A stretch of DNA of 45,979 bases from Bacteroidota bacterium (GCA_947460595.1 CANHGS010000025.1:1-45979), one strand, 5' to 3'; counted from the stretch's first letter, positions 24,176-33,422 are shown. The notes: generated from the letters alone by a model not told the origin. Translations and numbers: made by a program.

Positions 24176-26593
24176 ATGAGAAAATTAGGTTTCATTGTTT
24201 TGATGATGGCGTTTGCCTCTTTAACGCAGGCGCAAAACATCATGAACAATCCAGGTTCCAATCACGGGAACAAGTTTGAGCAGTTGGGAACCATTCTTCC
24301 TACGCCCAATGAATATCGCACGGCAAGTGGAGCCCCAGGCCCAAAATATTGGCAGCAAAGAGTTGACTATAATATCAAATGCGAATTGGATGAACCCAAT
24401 TTAACCTTGAAGGGTAGTGAAACTATTACCTATTACAATAACTCTCCAGATGTGTTAACCTATCTCTGGCTGCAATTGGATGAGAACGAGCATAGCAATA
24501 TCAACAATGCAGGATACCAGAATTCATCCCAGATGGGCAGACAATTGTCAACCACTCAGGCAGATGCTATGATGGATGCAGCAAAGGATAATGGTTTGGG
24601 CGATGTAATTACCAAGTTAACCGATATTACAGGCAAGAACTTGAAATACAGCATCAACAAAACCATGATGCGTGTAGAACTACCCACTGCTTTAAAACCA
24701 GGTCAGAAATTTGTTTTTAACCTTAGTTGGAATTATAAAATCTCCAACCGTTCAACTGTTGGTGGAAGGGGTGGATATGAGTTTTTTCCAGAAGACGGCA
24801 ACCATTTCTTTACCATGGCACAATGGTATCCTAGATTGGCTGTTTATAGTGATTTCCAAGGATGGCAGCACCACCAGTTTACTGGTAGGGGCGAGTTTGC
24901 CTTAACTTTTGGCAATTACAACGTGAGCATGACGGTTCCTGCTGATCATACCATACTTTCTACTGGAGAATGTCAAAACTATGGTCAAGTATTGTCTCCC
25001 GCTCAAATGACGCGATGGTCTCAAGCACAAAATTCAAAAGAACCGGTTGAAATTGTAACCCTTGATGAGGCTAAGAAAGCTGAAAAGCAAAAAAGCACTG
25101 CCAAGAAAACTTGGGTTTATAAAGCAGATAATGTGCGTGATTTTGCATGGACTTCTTCTAGAAAAATTATCTGGGATGCCATGCCTGCTTATGTAGAGGG
25201 AAAGAAAATCATGTGCATGAGTGGTTATCCAAAAGAAGCTTATGATTTGTATAGAAAGTTTTCTACCAAAGTAGTAGCCCATACCATTAAGTCTTATTCT
25301 AAATTCTCTATTCCTTATCCTTACCCAGTTGCTCAAAGTATTGAAGCTTCTAACGGTATGGAATATCCAATGATCTGTTTTAACAATGGTAGAACAGAAA
25401 AAGATGGCAGCTATAGTGAAGCCACCAAACAAGGCATGTTGGGTGTGATTATTCACGAAGTTGGCCACAATTTCTTCCCGATGATTGTTAATAGCGATGA
25501 GCGTCAATGGAGTTGGATGGACGAGGGGTTAAATTCATTTGTTGAATACTTGACCGAGGAATTATATGACAACAAATATCCTTCTAGAGGTAAAGGCGCC
25601 GCTTATACCATTGCTGATTATATGCGTTTGCCTAAGGATCAATTGGAGCCAATCATGACAAATAGTGAAAACATTGTCAACTTTGGCCCCAATGCCTATA
25701 CCAAGCCAGCAACTGGTTTGAACATTTTGCGTGAAACCATTATGGGTAGGGAACTATTTGACTATAGTTTTAAAGAATATGCACGTCGTTGGGCATTCAA
25801 ACATCCTCAACCTGCAGACTTGTTCCGTACCATGGAAGACGCAAGTGCGGAAGACTTAGATTGGTTCTGGAGAGGTTGGTTCTATGGTATTGATCCTTGC
25901 GATATTGCCATTGATACCGTTAAGCATGGTGTTTATGATCCCAATATGGCCGCACAAGGTGGATTTCAAGGTGGAAGAGGCGGTGGAGCCCCCATGAATG
26001 CTAGTGCCAATGGCATGATGTCTTTAGCCAAACCCATGTTGAATCCATTTGACGATATTTCTAAAATTAGAAATCGTCAAGACAAGAATATCATTTTCTT
26101 AACCGATGCCGATACTAGTCTAAGAGATTTTTACTGGCGTTATGCTAGAGGAATTGAACCTTATGATACTACCAAGTACAAAGTAACTCCTCCCAATATG
26201 ACAGCAGAAGCAATGGATGATGCTGCTAAAGCCAAATATGCTAATGTAAATCTCTATGAAATTACCTTTAGCAATAAAGGGGGTTTGGTAATGCCCATTA
26301 TTGTGGAATTTAGTTTTGAAGATGGAACCAAGCAAACAGAAAGAATTCCGGCACAAGTTTGGCGCTTGAATGAAAATAAAGTGACCAAGCTATTCTTGAC
26401 CAATAAGAAAGCAGTAGGTATAAAATTGGATCCCATGCGTGAAACCGCAGATATCAATGAAAATAACAATACTTGGGGTATGGAAACAGTAGTACCTAGC
26501 AAGTTTGCCATTTTCAAGGCAAGACAGGGCGGTGGTCGTGGTCAGAGCACGGGTGTTAACCCCATGCAAAAAGCCATGGAAAAGAAGCATTAG
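24176..26593 (+). CDS. Secreted M1-family metallopeptidase
   Basis: An 805-aa zinc aminopeptidase-like protein with a signal peptide (about 1-20, cleavage after QAQ). The zinc site is HEVGH at 427-431 with the third ligand Glu450 in WMDEGLN, the spacing of HExxH-x18-E. The substrate N-terminus-binding motif is GMEYP (about 399-403), equivalent to GAMEN. A Gly-rich linker (about 595-610, GGFQGGRGGGAP) splits the catalytic part from a C-terminal beta-sandwich, and the C-terminus is again Gly/Arg rich. It probably cleaves peptides in the periplasm or outside the cell. The HupE-like gene is 12 bp upstream, and a strong terminator follows at 26622-26661. Confidence 0.9.
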   Translation: MRKLGFIVLMMAFASLTQAQNIMNNPGSNHGNKFEQLGTILPTPNEYRTASGAPGPKYWQQRVDYNIKCELDEPNLTLKGSETITYYNNSPDVLTYLWLQLDENEHSNINNAGYQNSSQMGRQLSTTQADAMMDAAKDNGLGDVITKLTDITGKNLKYSINKTMMRVELPTALKPGQKFVFNLSWNYKISNRSTVGGRGGYEFFPEDGNHFFTMAQWYPRLAVYSDFQGWQHHQFTGRGEFALTFGNYNVSMTVPADHTILSTGECQNYGQVLSPAQMTRWSQAQNSKEPVEIVTLDEAKKAEKQKSTAKKTWVYKADNVRDFAWTSSRKIIWDAMPAYVEGKKIMCMSGYPKEAYDLYRKFSTKVVAHTIKSYSKFSIPYPYPVAQSIEASNGMEYPMICFNNGRTEKDGSYSEATKQGMLGVIIHEVGHNFFPMIVNSDERQWSWMDEGLNSFVEYLTEELYDNKYPSRGKGAAYTIADYMRLPKDQLEPIMTNSENIVNFGPNAYTKPATGLNILRETIMGRELFDYSFKEYARRWAFKHPQPADLFRTMEDASAEDLDWFWRGWFYGIDPCDIAIDTVKHGVYDPNMAAQGGFQGGRGGGAPMNASANGMMSLAKPMLNPFDDISKIRNRQDKNIIFLTDADTSLRDFYWRYARGIEPYDTTKYKVTPPNMTAEAMDDAAKAKYANVNLYEITFSNKGGLVMPIIVEFSFEDGTKQTERIPAQVWRLNENKVTKLFLTNKKAVGIKLDPMRETADINENNNTWGMETVVPSKFAIFKARQGGGRGQSTGVNPMQKAMEKKH

Positions 26594-26621
26594 TATTCCA
26601 TTTAACAATTCTATTTTTTTG

Positions 26622-26661
26622 ATTAAAGTCACTTGATTAATTTCAGGTGACTTTAATTTTT
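26622..26661 (+). terminator. Terminator of the HupE-like/M1 peptidase operon
   Basis: A 15-bp stem with one G-U pair (26622-26636 with 26643-26657) closes a 6-base loop and leads into a T run (26657-26661). A T run also flanks its left side. Confidence 0.88.
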
Positions 26662-26667
26662 AAAACT

Positions 26668-27480
26668 ATGCGTCCATTGAAATTATTCCTGATTTTGGCA
26701 GTATTGATTTGTTTCTCTGCAAGTGCTTCTGTAGATACCGTGCAGTTTTATAGTAATAGCCTGCACAAGCAAGTTAAATTTGTGGTCATTCAGCCCAAGA
26801 ACAAAAACAAGCTGTTAATTCCTGCGGTATACTTGCTCCATGGATATGGGGGCAATCAACGCCAGTGGCCTCAAGCGGCTCCTCAGCTACAGCAGAAGGC
26901 GGAAGAGATGAACATGATCTTTGTTTGCCCAGATGGCGCCAATAGTTGGTATTTTGATAGCCCTATAGATTCCAGTATTAAATATGAGTCTTTTATTATC
27001 AAAGATTTGATTCCCTATGTTGACCAGCATTACCTAACCTTGCCTGATAAAAAGCATCGTGCCATTACAGGACTGAGTATGGGTGGTCATGGTGGACTGT
27101 ACCTAGCTATTCGTAATCAAACTGTGTTTGGCGCAGCTGGAAGTATTTGTGGGGGTGTTGACTTTAGGCCATTTCCTAATAACTGGGAAATCAAAAAAGC
27201 CTTGGGCGATTATGCTAACAATAAGTCTGCTTGGGATGCTAACACCGTAATGGAAATGGTAGATGGATTAAAAAATAATTCTTTAAAACTGGTTTTTGAT
27301 TGTGGTGTAGACGATTTCTTTTACCCAGTTAATAAGGCCTTGCACGAAAAATTGTTAAGGCTTAAAATAGACCATGATTATACAGAACGTCCTGGTGCAC
27401 ACAATACGGCTTATTGGAGTAATAGCATTGACTTTCAACTATTGTTATTCAAGAAATATTTTGATGCCAATGCCCTTTAG
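26668..27480 (+). CDS. Secreted alpha/beta-hydrolase, putative esterase (first tandem copy)
   Basis: A 270-aa secreted esterase (PF00756/esterase-D-like). The ATG at 26668 begins a signal peptide (about 1-20); an earlier in-frame GTG lies inside the terminator stem and is rejected. Features: the oxyanion strand YLLHGYGG (56-63), the nucleophile Ser137 in GLSMGGHG, the acid Asp215 or Asp216 in DCGVDD, and His245 in RPGAHNTAYW. Relatives include feruloyl and acetyl-xylan esterases, S-formylglutathione hydrolase and mycolyltransferases; a signal peptide favours an extracellular or periplasmic ester substrate. A close paralog follows 48 bp downstream. Confidence 0.87.
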   Translation: MRPLKLFLILAVLICFSASASVDTVQFYSNSLHKQVKFVVIQPKNKNKLLIPAVYLLHGYGGNQRQWPQAAPQLQQKAEEMNMIFVCPDGANSWYFDSPIDSSIKYESFIIKDLIPYVDQHYLTLPDKKHRAITGLSMGGHGGLYLAIRNQTVFGAAGSICGGVDFRPFPNNWEIKKALGDYANNKSAWDANTVMEMVDGLKNNSLKLVFDCGVDDFFYPVNKALHEKLLRLKIDHDYTERPGAHNTAYWSNSIDFQLLLFKKYFDANAL

Positions 27481-27528
27481 GGGTTAAAAGGACCTGAATA
27501 AATTTCCATCTTCCAATCCATCATTTTT

Positions 27529-28359
27529 ATGAAAAATCGTGCAACAAGTTTTTTATTAAGTCTATTTGTCTTAGCTGTTTTCTATGGCAATGCTGCCAGT
27601 GTAGATAGTATTGAAGTGTATAGTCCTAAAATGAAGCGGTCTATTAAGACCATTGTCATTAAGCCCAATTTTAATAAAGAGTCGGCTAAACAATTCCCGG
27701 TTTTGTATTTGTTGCACGGCGCATTTGGTGCCTATAATAATTGGATATTGAAAGTGCCTCATATTAAAGCATTGGCAGATCAATATGGCATGATGGTAGT
27801 TTGCCCAGACGGAGGGTTTACCAGTTGGTATTTTGATAGCCCCGTAGACAGCAGCTATCAATATGAGACTTTTGTAGCAGAAGAATTACCCCAATATATA
27901 GACAGTCATTATCCTACTATTGCTAATAGAAAAGCTAGGGCTATTACAGGTTTGAGTATGGGAGGTCATGGGGCTATGTTTTTGTCCTTTAGACACGCCA
28001 ATATTTTTGGGGCTTGTGGCAGCACCAGTGGGGCGCTTCATGTTTCTGTGATTACCCAAGGATATGGCGTAGAAAAAAGATTGGGAGATCCCATTATTAA
28101 TAAGCAATATTGGAATGATTGGAGTGTACTCAATACCATTGAACACTATCCCAAAGATTCTCTGTCTATTTTAATTGATTGTGGAACAGAAGACAGGGTA
28201 TTGGCCATGAATAGGGCAGTACACGATAAGCTGAATAAATTAAAAATCCCCCACGATTATATTGAAAGACCTGGTGAGCATAATTTTATTTATTGGAATA
28301 AATCCATAGATTATCACTTTGTATTTTTCAACCAATTTTTTGCTAAGGGAATAAAATAA
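27529..28359 (+). CDS. Secreted alpha/beta-hydrolase, putative esterase (second tandem copy)
   Basis: A 276-aa paralog of the preceding gene, with the same layout: signal peptide (about 1-22, NAASVDS), strand YLLHGAFG, nucleophile Ser143 in GLSMGGHG, acid Asp222 in DCGTED, and His251 in RPGEHNFIYW. Both copies share the unusual segment SWYFDSPxDSS (about 99-109 here), showing descent from one duplication, but they differ widely elsewhere, so the duplication is not recent. They are probably cotranscribed. Different substrates are possible. The 103 bp after it lacks an obvious terminator but is G-rich. Confidence 0.87.
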   Translation: MKNRATSFLLSLFVLAVFYGNAASVDSIEVYSPKMKRSIKTIVIKPNFNKESAKQFPVLYLLHGAFGAYNNWILKVPHIKALADQYGMMVVCPDGGFTSWYFDSPVDSSYQYETFVAEELPQYIDSHYPTIANRKARAITGLSMGGHGAMFLSFRHANIFGACGSTSGALHVSVITQGYGVEKRLGDPIINKQYWNDWSVLNTIEHYPKDSLSILIDCGTEDRVLAMNRAVHDKLNKLKIPHDYIERPGEHNFIYWNKSIDYHFVFFNQFFAKGIK

Positions 28360-28462
28360 AAATCAACCCCGGTTGCGCTATATGCCAGTGCAGTCAGTTC
28401 CTGGGTTGGTTGGATGGATTGTTGTGGGGTAGGGTAAAAAAGGTTGCTTTTGCCAAAGAAGG
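28360..28462. other. Intergenic G-rich region between convergent genes
   Basis: No gene or standard hairpin terminator is visible. The plus strand has GG-TT-GG-TT-GG-AT-GG at 28404-28417, followed by GGGG and GGG at 28426-28434, a pattern that could form a two-quartet G-quadruplex in the 3' end of the esterase mRNA. Confidence 0.4.
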
Positions 28463-29152
28463 TTAATTGCCGGTTTTGCCATCCCTAACTTTCATTGTTT
28501 TCCCCTTGTTTTTCTTTTCAAAATCCTCCACTTCCTTTGGTTTGGGTTTGGTCACTGCTTTTTTGGGCTCCCCTCCAAGGGAATCGGGTCCGGTATTGTC
28601 TATTGATTTGACCAATGGTTCCGATTGATCTGTTTGTAGGTTGTCTAATACCCATTTTTCCGTGTGTGTAACCGTGCCATACATAGAATTGTAGTATTTC
28701 CAAACGCCGTGTTTTAAAGAACTACCATCTACTTTTACAATCACACGCTCATACTTATTAGGTATCATTGGGTCTGCTACATCAATAGTATCGTAGGCTT
28801 TGTTGGGATTACTAGCCCGCCAATTTTCTTCCCTTTCAATGCCATTGATGGAAAAGTATTGGCATTTTCCGTTTTTCAAACCCCAACGATAGGTTTCCAC
28901 AGCCATAATATCGCCCATTAAATTAAAATTTCTCCAAACCCCTTCCTTTTTATCATTTTTGAAAATCCCTTCTTCCTCAAAACCCGGATTCCCTCTTAAT
29001 GGTTCTATATGTACCGTCCATTTCCCTTGTTTGAATCCATTGAAATCTGTGCAATTCAACGTATCGCCATTGGCGGCAATTTTAAAGGTTTTACACTGGC
29101 CCAAGCCAAGATTATAAATTAAAAGGAGAAATGGTATTAGACAGTAGCGCAT
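28463..29152 (-). CDS. Secreted MORN-repeat (YwqK-like) protein
   Basis: A 229-aa protein with a signal peptide (about 1-19 from the ATG at 29152, MRYCLIPFL...). The body has several short repeats of the MORN_2/YwqK type: FNGFKQGKWTV, FKNDKKEGVWRNFN, GLKNGKCQYF and LKHGVWKYYN. The C-terminal 60 residues are Lys/Pro/Glu-rich and probably disordered. Despite the domain's 'antitoxin YwqK' label, no YwqJ-like toxin is nearby, and such repeat proteins are common as exported proteins of unknown role in Bacteroidota. It is divergent from the Asp-box protein gene (43 bp between starts). Confidence 0.75.
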   Translation of the reverse strand: MRYCLIPFLLLIYNLGLGQCKTFKIAANGDTLNCTDFNGFKQGKWTVHIEPLRGNPGFEEEGIFKNDKKEGVWRNFNLMGDIMAVETYRWGLKNGKCQYFSINGIEREENWRASNPNKAYDTIDVADPMIPNKYERVIVKVDGSSLKHGVWKYYNSMYGTVTHTEKWVLDNLQTDQSEPLVKSIDNTGPDSLGGEPKKAVTKPKPKEVEDFEKKNKGKTMKVRDGKTGN

Positions 29153-29195
29153 TATTGTTAAATTAGCCATTCAATTTACCAAAATTCTGCATCTC

Positions 29196-31724
29196 ATGAG
29201 AAAAACAACTGTTATAGTTGGCTTATTGTTTGCTATTTGCGGACAAGCCCAGGTGAAACCCACTTCGGCAACAGATAGGTTAAAAGTGGTGGAACAACGC
29301 CAAGCACTTCAAAAAAAATCACTGGTTAACCAGTCTGGATTCCGCAATATTGGTCCTAGTGTCATGAGTGGAAGGGTAGTGGATATTGATGCCAATCCTA
29401 CTGATCCTACTGAATTTTATCTTGCTTATGCATCTGGAGGTTTGTGGCATACAACCAATAATGGTCAAAGTTTCCAATCCATTTTTGATAGTACCGATAT
29501 CTTAACCATTGGTGATATTGCTGTTAACTGGAAAACCAGAACTATCTGGGTGGGAACAGGAGAAGTAAATAGCAGTAGATCATCCTATGCTGGAATGGGT
29601 GTCTATAAATCCAATGACAATGGTAAACATTGGGATTGGATGGGCTTACCTGAAAGTCATCATATTGGAAAAATCCAATTGCACCCAACCGATCCCAATA
29701 CTGTTTGGGTAGCGGCATTGGGGCATCTTTTTTCTTTTAACAAAGAAAGAGGCGTTTACAAAACAACAGATGCTGGAAAAACTTGGCAACAAGTTTTGGC
29801 AGTTGATGATAAAACTGGAGCAGTTGATCTAGAGATGAATCCAGCCAATCCCAATGAATTATATGCGGCTATGTGGTACAGAACCAGAACCGCTTCTAAT
29901 TTTGAAGAAAGTGGTAAAACCAGTGGAATCTATAAAAGTAACGATGGCGGAAATAATTGGATACTAGTTTCTAAAGTAGGAAGTGGTTTCCCCAATGGGG
30001 ATGGGGTTGGCAGGATTGGTCTAGCCGTATCGCCCAAGCAACCCAATATTGTATACGCCGTTTTGGACAATCAGTTTCATATAGCGGATACTGTTAAGCG
30101 CGTTGTTGATACAAGCCGTTATGTGCTACGCGATTTTAAAGACTTAACAAAAGAGCAATTCCTTGCTTTGGACAATAAAAAATTGACTGCATTTACTTCT
30201 AGTAGGAGAAATGGGATTCCTGCAAAATATACACCTGCCATATTGAAAGATTTGGTAAAAGCAGACAAACTAAAGCCAACCTGCATTTGGGACTTTTTGT
30301 ATGATGCCAATGCCGCTTTGTTTGAAACACCAATTCTGGGATGTGAAGTGTATAGGAGTGATAATAGCGGTGAGACTTGGAAAAAAACCAATGATAAATC
30401 TGTTGGTTCTTTTTTCTATAGTACCTATGGTTATTATTTTGGAAAAATCTTCGTTAGCCCATCTAATCCAGACAAAGTATTTATTACAGGCTTAAACGTG
30501 ATGATGAGCAAGGATGGTGGAAAGTCATTTACCAATATAGCCAAAGAGCACGTGCATTCTGATCACCACGTAGTTTGGATTGATCCAGCTAAAGACAGTC
30601 ATATTATTAATGGTAATGATGGTGGTGCCAATATTAGTTATGACGATGGCGCACATTGGTTCAAAGCCAATACGCCTGCTGTTGGTCAATTTTATAATAT
30701 TGCCGTTGACAATGCCAAGCCTTATAATGTGTATGGCGGATTACAAGATAATGGCACTTGGTTTGCACCTAGTACCACTAGAGAAGACTATGATTGGTAT
30801 GATTCAGGTGAGAATCCCTACAAGCGCCTCAATGGGGGCGATGGTATGCAAGTACAGGTAGATACCAGAGATAATAAAACCGTTTATACAGGTTCTCAGT
30901 ACGGGAACTATATGCGCAGTAATACTGCCGGTGGCGATAGAAAATCTGTTAAGCCCAGCAACGATTTGGGAGAAACCAATTTTAGATTTAACTGGCAGGC
31001 ACCCATCCTATTGAGCAAACATAATCAAGACGTGTTTTACTATGGTTCCAACAAGTTCCATAGATCTATGAATAAGGGAGATAGTTTGGTTACTATGAGC
31101 GCAGACTTAACCACTAATCCTGCCCAGGGCGATGTGCCTTATGGTACACTGAGCACCATTAGTGAAAGCCCCTTGAAATTTGGTTTGATTTATGTAGGAA
31201 CTGATGATGGAAATGTACAAGTAAGCAAGGATGGTGGTTATACTTGGAGCTTGATTAATAAGAAACTTCCTAAGGGATTATATGTGAGCAGGGTAGTAGC
31301 TAGTGCTTATTCAGAAAGTAGGGTTTATATTACCTTAAACGGCTATAGAAATGACCATTTCCTTCCCTATGTATATGTTAGTGAAGACTATGGCAGCACT
31401 TGGAAGCAAATTGGTAAAGACCTGCCTAATGAGCCTGTGAATGTGATCAAAGAAGATCATGCCAATGAAGGTATTTTATATGTGGGTACTGACGGTGGAT
31501 TGTTTGTAAGTATTGATAGAGGAGAAAGCTTTATGCAATGGCATAAAGGCTTACCCGTAAGTGTACCCATTCATGATATTGTTACCCAAGCACGTGAAAA
31601 CGACATAGTTTTGGGTACCCATGGAAGAAGCTTGTACATTGGTAAATTGGATGAGGTTCAGAAATTGTACAAAGACGCTGATTACCGTGCTAAACGTCAA
31701 GCAGAGGTTGATCAGAAAAAATAA
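29196..31724 (+). CDS. Secreted Asp-box/VPS10-sortilin-like beta-propeller protein
   Basis: An 842-aa secreted protein with a signal peptide (about 1-18, GQAQ). About ten Asp-box turns (pattern S/T-x-D/N-x-G-x-x-W/F) are visible, including SNDNGKHW, TTDAGKTW, SNDGGNNW, SDNSGETW, SKDGGKSF, SYDDGAHW, SKDGGYTW and SEDYGSTW, which mark beta-propeller blades. A helical insert lies near 310-375. The overall look is that of large Bacteroidota exoproteins called glycosyl hydrolase or sortilin/VPS10-like; sialidase active-site residues were not identified, so enzyme activity should not be assumed. A strong hairpin terminator follows. Confidence 0.82.
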   Translation: MRKTTVIVGLLFAICGQAQVKPTSATDRLKVVEQRQALQKKSLVNQSGFRNIGPSVMSGRVVDIDANPTDPTEFYLAYASGGLWHTTNNGQSFQSIFDSTDILTIGDIAVNWKTRTIWVGTGEVNSSRSSYAGMGVYKSNDNGKHWDWMGLPESHHIGKIQLHPTDPNTVWVAALGHLFSFNKERGVYKTTDAGKTWQQVLAVDDKTGAVDLEMNPANPNELYAAMWYRTRTASNFEESGKTSGIYKSNDGGNNWILVSKVGSGFPNGDGVGRIGLAVSPKQPNIVYAVLDNQFHIADTVKRVVDTSRYVLRDFKDLTKEQFLALDNKKLTAFTSSRRNGIPAKYTPAILKDLVKADKLKPTCIWDFLYDANAALFETPILGCEVYRSDNSGETWKKTNDKSVGSFFYSTYGYYFGKIFVSPSNPDKVFITGLNVMMSKDGGKSFTNIAKEHVHSDHHVVWIDPAKDSHIINGNDGGANISYDDGAHWFKANTPAVGQFYNIAVDNAKPYNVYGGLQDNGTWFAPSTTREDYDWYDSGENPYKRLNGGDGMQVQVDTRDNKTVYTGSQYGNYMRSNTAGGDRKSVKPSNDLGETNFRFNWQAPILLSKHNQDVFYYGSNKFHRSMNKGDSLVTMSADLTTNPAQGDVPYGTLSTISESPLKFGLIYVGTDDGNVQVSKDGGYTWSLINKKLPKGLYVSRVVASAYSESRVYITLNGYRNDHFLPYVYVSEDYGSTWKQIGKDLPNEPVNVIKEDHANEGILYVGTDGGLFVSIDRGESFMQWHKGLPVSVPIHDIVTQARENDIVLGTHGRSLYIGKLDEVQKLYKDADYRAKRQAEVDQKK

Positions 31725-31741
31725 CATAGCTTATCTAGCAT

Positions 31742-31773
31742 AAAAAAATAGCTCCAATTGGAGCTATTTTTTT
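31742..31773. terminator. Bidirectional terminator between convergent genes
   Basis: A 14-bp stem (31742-31755 with 31760-31773) with loop AATT has T runs on both strands. It can end the plus-strand Asp-box gene and the minus-strand methyltransferase gene. The minus-strand stop codon (31764-31766) and last two Lys codons lie inside the right arm. Confidence 0.92.
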
Positions 31774-32579
31774 TGCAAAATCCATAGGTCTTGTCCCCCC
31801 ATGATTTGCGGAAAATCTTGGCCTTGATAAGATTGAATGATTTTGAAATTGATTTCAAAATGGGCTTTTAAAACATGAAAATCCTGATAAACAGCATAGT
31901 TTCTATCTCCAATAGGAATCCCTGTAGCGCCTTCTTCTAATTCAAGAAATCCATCTGCTTCTAATAGCCTGGATTGTTTTTTTGAAAGCTGTTTTTTAAA
32001 GTAAATTCCATGGGTACTCAGGATTAAAATGCCTCCAGTTTCCATGACTCGCAATAAATCATCTAACCAAGCTTTTTGTTCTTGTATGGGTAAATGTGTG
32101 AATACAGAAATACCATATACCAAGTGAAAAAAATGAGTAGGATAGGGTAATGAATGCCTTTGTGTAATAGCATGAAAAAGCACCCCATTGATGTGTTGGC
32201 TATTCCAGTGAATCATTTCTATATTGGTGTCTACACCATACACCAAACTATAAGGAGCATTTTGGTGTATATATTGCGTTACACGTGCGGTTCCACAACC
32301 CCAATCTAAAATTTTCCAAACTGCTGCTTCCGGCAACTGTGGCCTTGCCCAATCAATGATTTCCTTGGCACAAAGCGCGCCATCAAGTTGGTATTTTGCA
32401 TAGTCTACTTGAAAGGTTTCAAATAGCCATTTGTCTGGTGGTAAAACTTGACAGGGAAATTGTTTTTTAAAAGCCTTATTGGCTTTTTTGTGCTGCCATT
32501 TCTGCCATTGAAATGCCATGGGTTTGGTCCATTGGGTAATACCAGCAAACCTGCCCAGTGATTTCAAGATTTTTTTCAC
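31764..32579 (-). CDS. Class I SAM-dependent methyltransferase
   Basis: A 271-aa protein. A Lys/Trp-rich N-terminal region (1-60) precedes the SAM-binding fold with motif I LDWGCGTARV (91-100), GVDTN for motif II, and a TGGILILSTHG strand. The type resembles methyltransferases of envelope glycan or lipid pathways, but the substrate is not visible. It is 21 bp downstream of pdxJ and probably cotranscribed with it. Its last codons (Lys-Lys-stop) are encoded within the shared terminator stem. Confidence 0.82.
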   Translation of the reverse strand: MKKILKSLGRFAGITQWTKPMAFQWQKWQHKKANKAFKKQFPCQVLPPDKWLFETFQVDYAKYQLDGALCAKEIIDWARPQLPEAAVWKILDWGCGTARVTQYIHQNAPYSLVYGVDTNIEMIHWNSQHINGVLFHAITQRHSLPYPTHFFHLVYGISVFTHLPIQEQKAWLDDLLRVMETGGILILSTHGIYFKKQLSKKQSRLLEADGFLELEEGATGIPIGDRNYAVYQDFHVLKAHFEINFKIIQSYQGQDFPQIMGGQDLWILQKK

Positions 32580-32600
32580 AGCGTAGGGTATTTGTGAAGA

Positions 32601-33320
32601 CTATTTTAATTGTCGTTGGTATAATTGAACGGTGTTTTCATATCCCAAATAGAGGGCGTCGCAAACCAAGGCATGTCCAATACTCACCTCATCAAGATAG
32701 GGTATATGTGACTTAAAAAATTGTAGGTTATTTAAATCTAAATCATGACCAGCATTGATGCCCATGTTTAATTCTTTTGCTTTTGCTGCGGCAGCAATAT
32801 AAGGTGCTATGGCTGCAGCGGCATGACCATTGGCATATTGGGTGGCATAAGCTTCTGTATACAATTCAATTCTATCGGTACCAGTGCTAGCAGCAGCTTC
32901 CACAAAAGAAATGATGGGGTCCACAAAAATGGATACTCGAATGCCCGCATTTTTAAAAAGCTGGATAATGTCTTTCAAAAAATCCTGATTGGCAATGGTG
33001 TCCCAGCCATGGTTACTGGTTAATTGACCTAAAGCATCTGGTACTAATGTTACTTGAGCAGGTTTGTTTTCTAAAACCAAATCCACAAAAGAAGCTTCTT
33101 TTGGATTGCCTTCTATATTGAATTCCTTGGTCAAAACTTTGCTCAATTCCCTAACATCGGCGTAGCGAATATGGCGTTCATCTGGTCTTGGGTGAACCGT
33201 TACACCATCAGCCCCAAAACGCTCAGCATCCAAAGCAGCCTGCACCACATTGGGATTATTTCCGCCTCTACTATTGCGAATAGTGGCAAACTTGTTGATG
33301 TTTACACTCAATTTGGTCAT
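32601..33320 (-). CDS. pdxJ: Pyridoxine 5'-phosphate synthase PdxJ
   Basis: The final ring-closing enzyme of the DXP-dependent vitamin B6 pathway, joining deoxyxylulose 5-phosphate and 3-amino-2-oxopropyl phosphate. The ATG at 33320 gives 239 aa starting [10 protein letters not shown], the usual length and opening; an upstream in-frame ATG lies beyond the promoter box. Family motifs: [11 protein letters not shown] (early), IEGNP, the SIFVDP strand, [11 protein letters not shown] and the C-terminal [15 protein letters not shown] -7 box TATCTTTG ends 4 bp before the start. The gene is divergent from the UbiD gene. The PLP product would serve enzymes such as the cysteine desulfurase in this window, though no regulatory link is shown. 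Confidence 0.94.
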   Translation of the reverse strand: MTKLSVNINKFATIRNSRGGNNPNVVQAALDAERFGADGVTVHPRPDERHIRYADVRELSKVLTKEFNIEGNPKEASFVDLVLENKPAQVTLVPDALGQLTSNHGWDTIANQDFLKDIIQLFKNAGIRVSIFVDPIISFVEAAASTGTDRIELYTEAYATQYANGHAAAAIAPYIAAAAKAKELNMGINAGHDLDLNNLQFFKSHIPYLDEVSIGHALVCDALYLGYENTVQLYQRQLK

Positions 33321-33324
33321 GCCA

Positions 33325-33332
33325 CAAAGATA
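33325..33332 (-). promoter_or_regulatory. Promoter -7 box of pdxJ
   Basis: TATCTTTG on the minus strand is a perfect TAnnTTTG match, 4 bp before the pdxJ ATG, implying a leaderless or near-leaderless mRNA. No clear -33 element is seen. Confidence 0.45.
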
Positions 33333-33371
33333 AGTGGATTCATCATCCCTATTCATTGGATCATTTATCTG

Positions 33372-33379
33372 TAATTTTG
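33372..33379 (+). promoter_or_regulatory. Possible -7 box of the UbiD gene
   Basis: TAATTTTG matches TAnnTTTG, 43 bp before the ATG at 33423. The -33 element is not clear. Confidence 0.35.
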
Positions 33380-33422
33380 TACTTGAATGATAACTTTTTC
33401 TGGCACTTAATGTTATGTCTTT

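Noticed and set aside
25034..25507. Long antisense open frame (157 codons) within the M1 peptidase gene
   Set aside because: It covers the conserved zinc site on the other strand, and its own translation has no coherent domain.
26647..26667. GTG start for the first esterase
   Set aside because: The GTG is in the right arm of the preceding terminator; the ATG at 26668 gives a clean signal peptide.
29153..29195. Promoter boxes in the short divergent gap of the MORN and Asp-box genes
   Set aside because: No TAnnTTTG match is present on either strand in the 43 bp.
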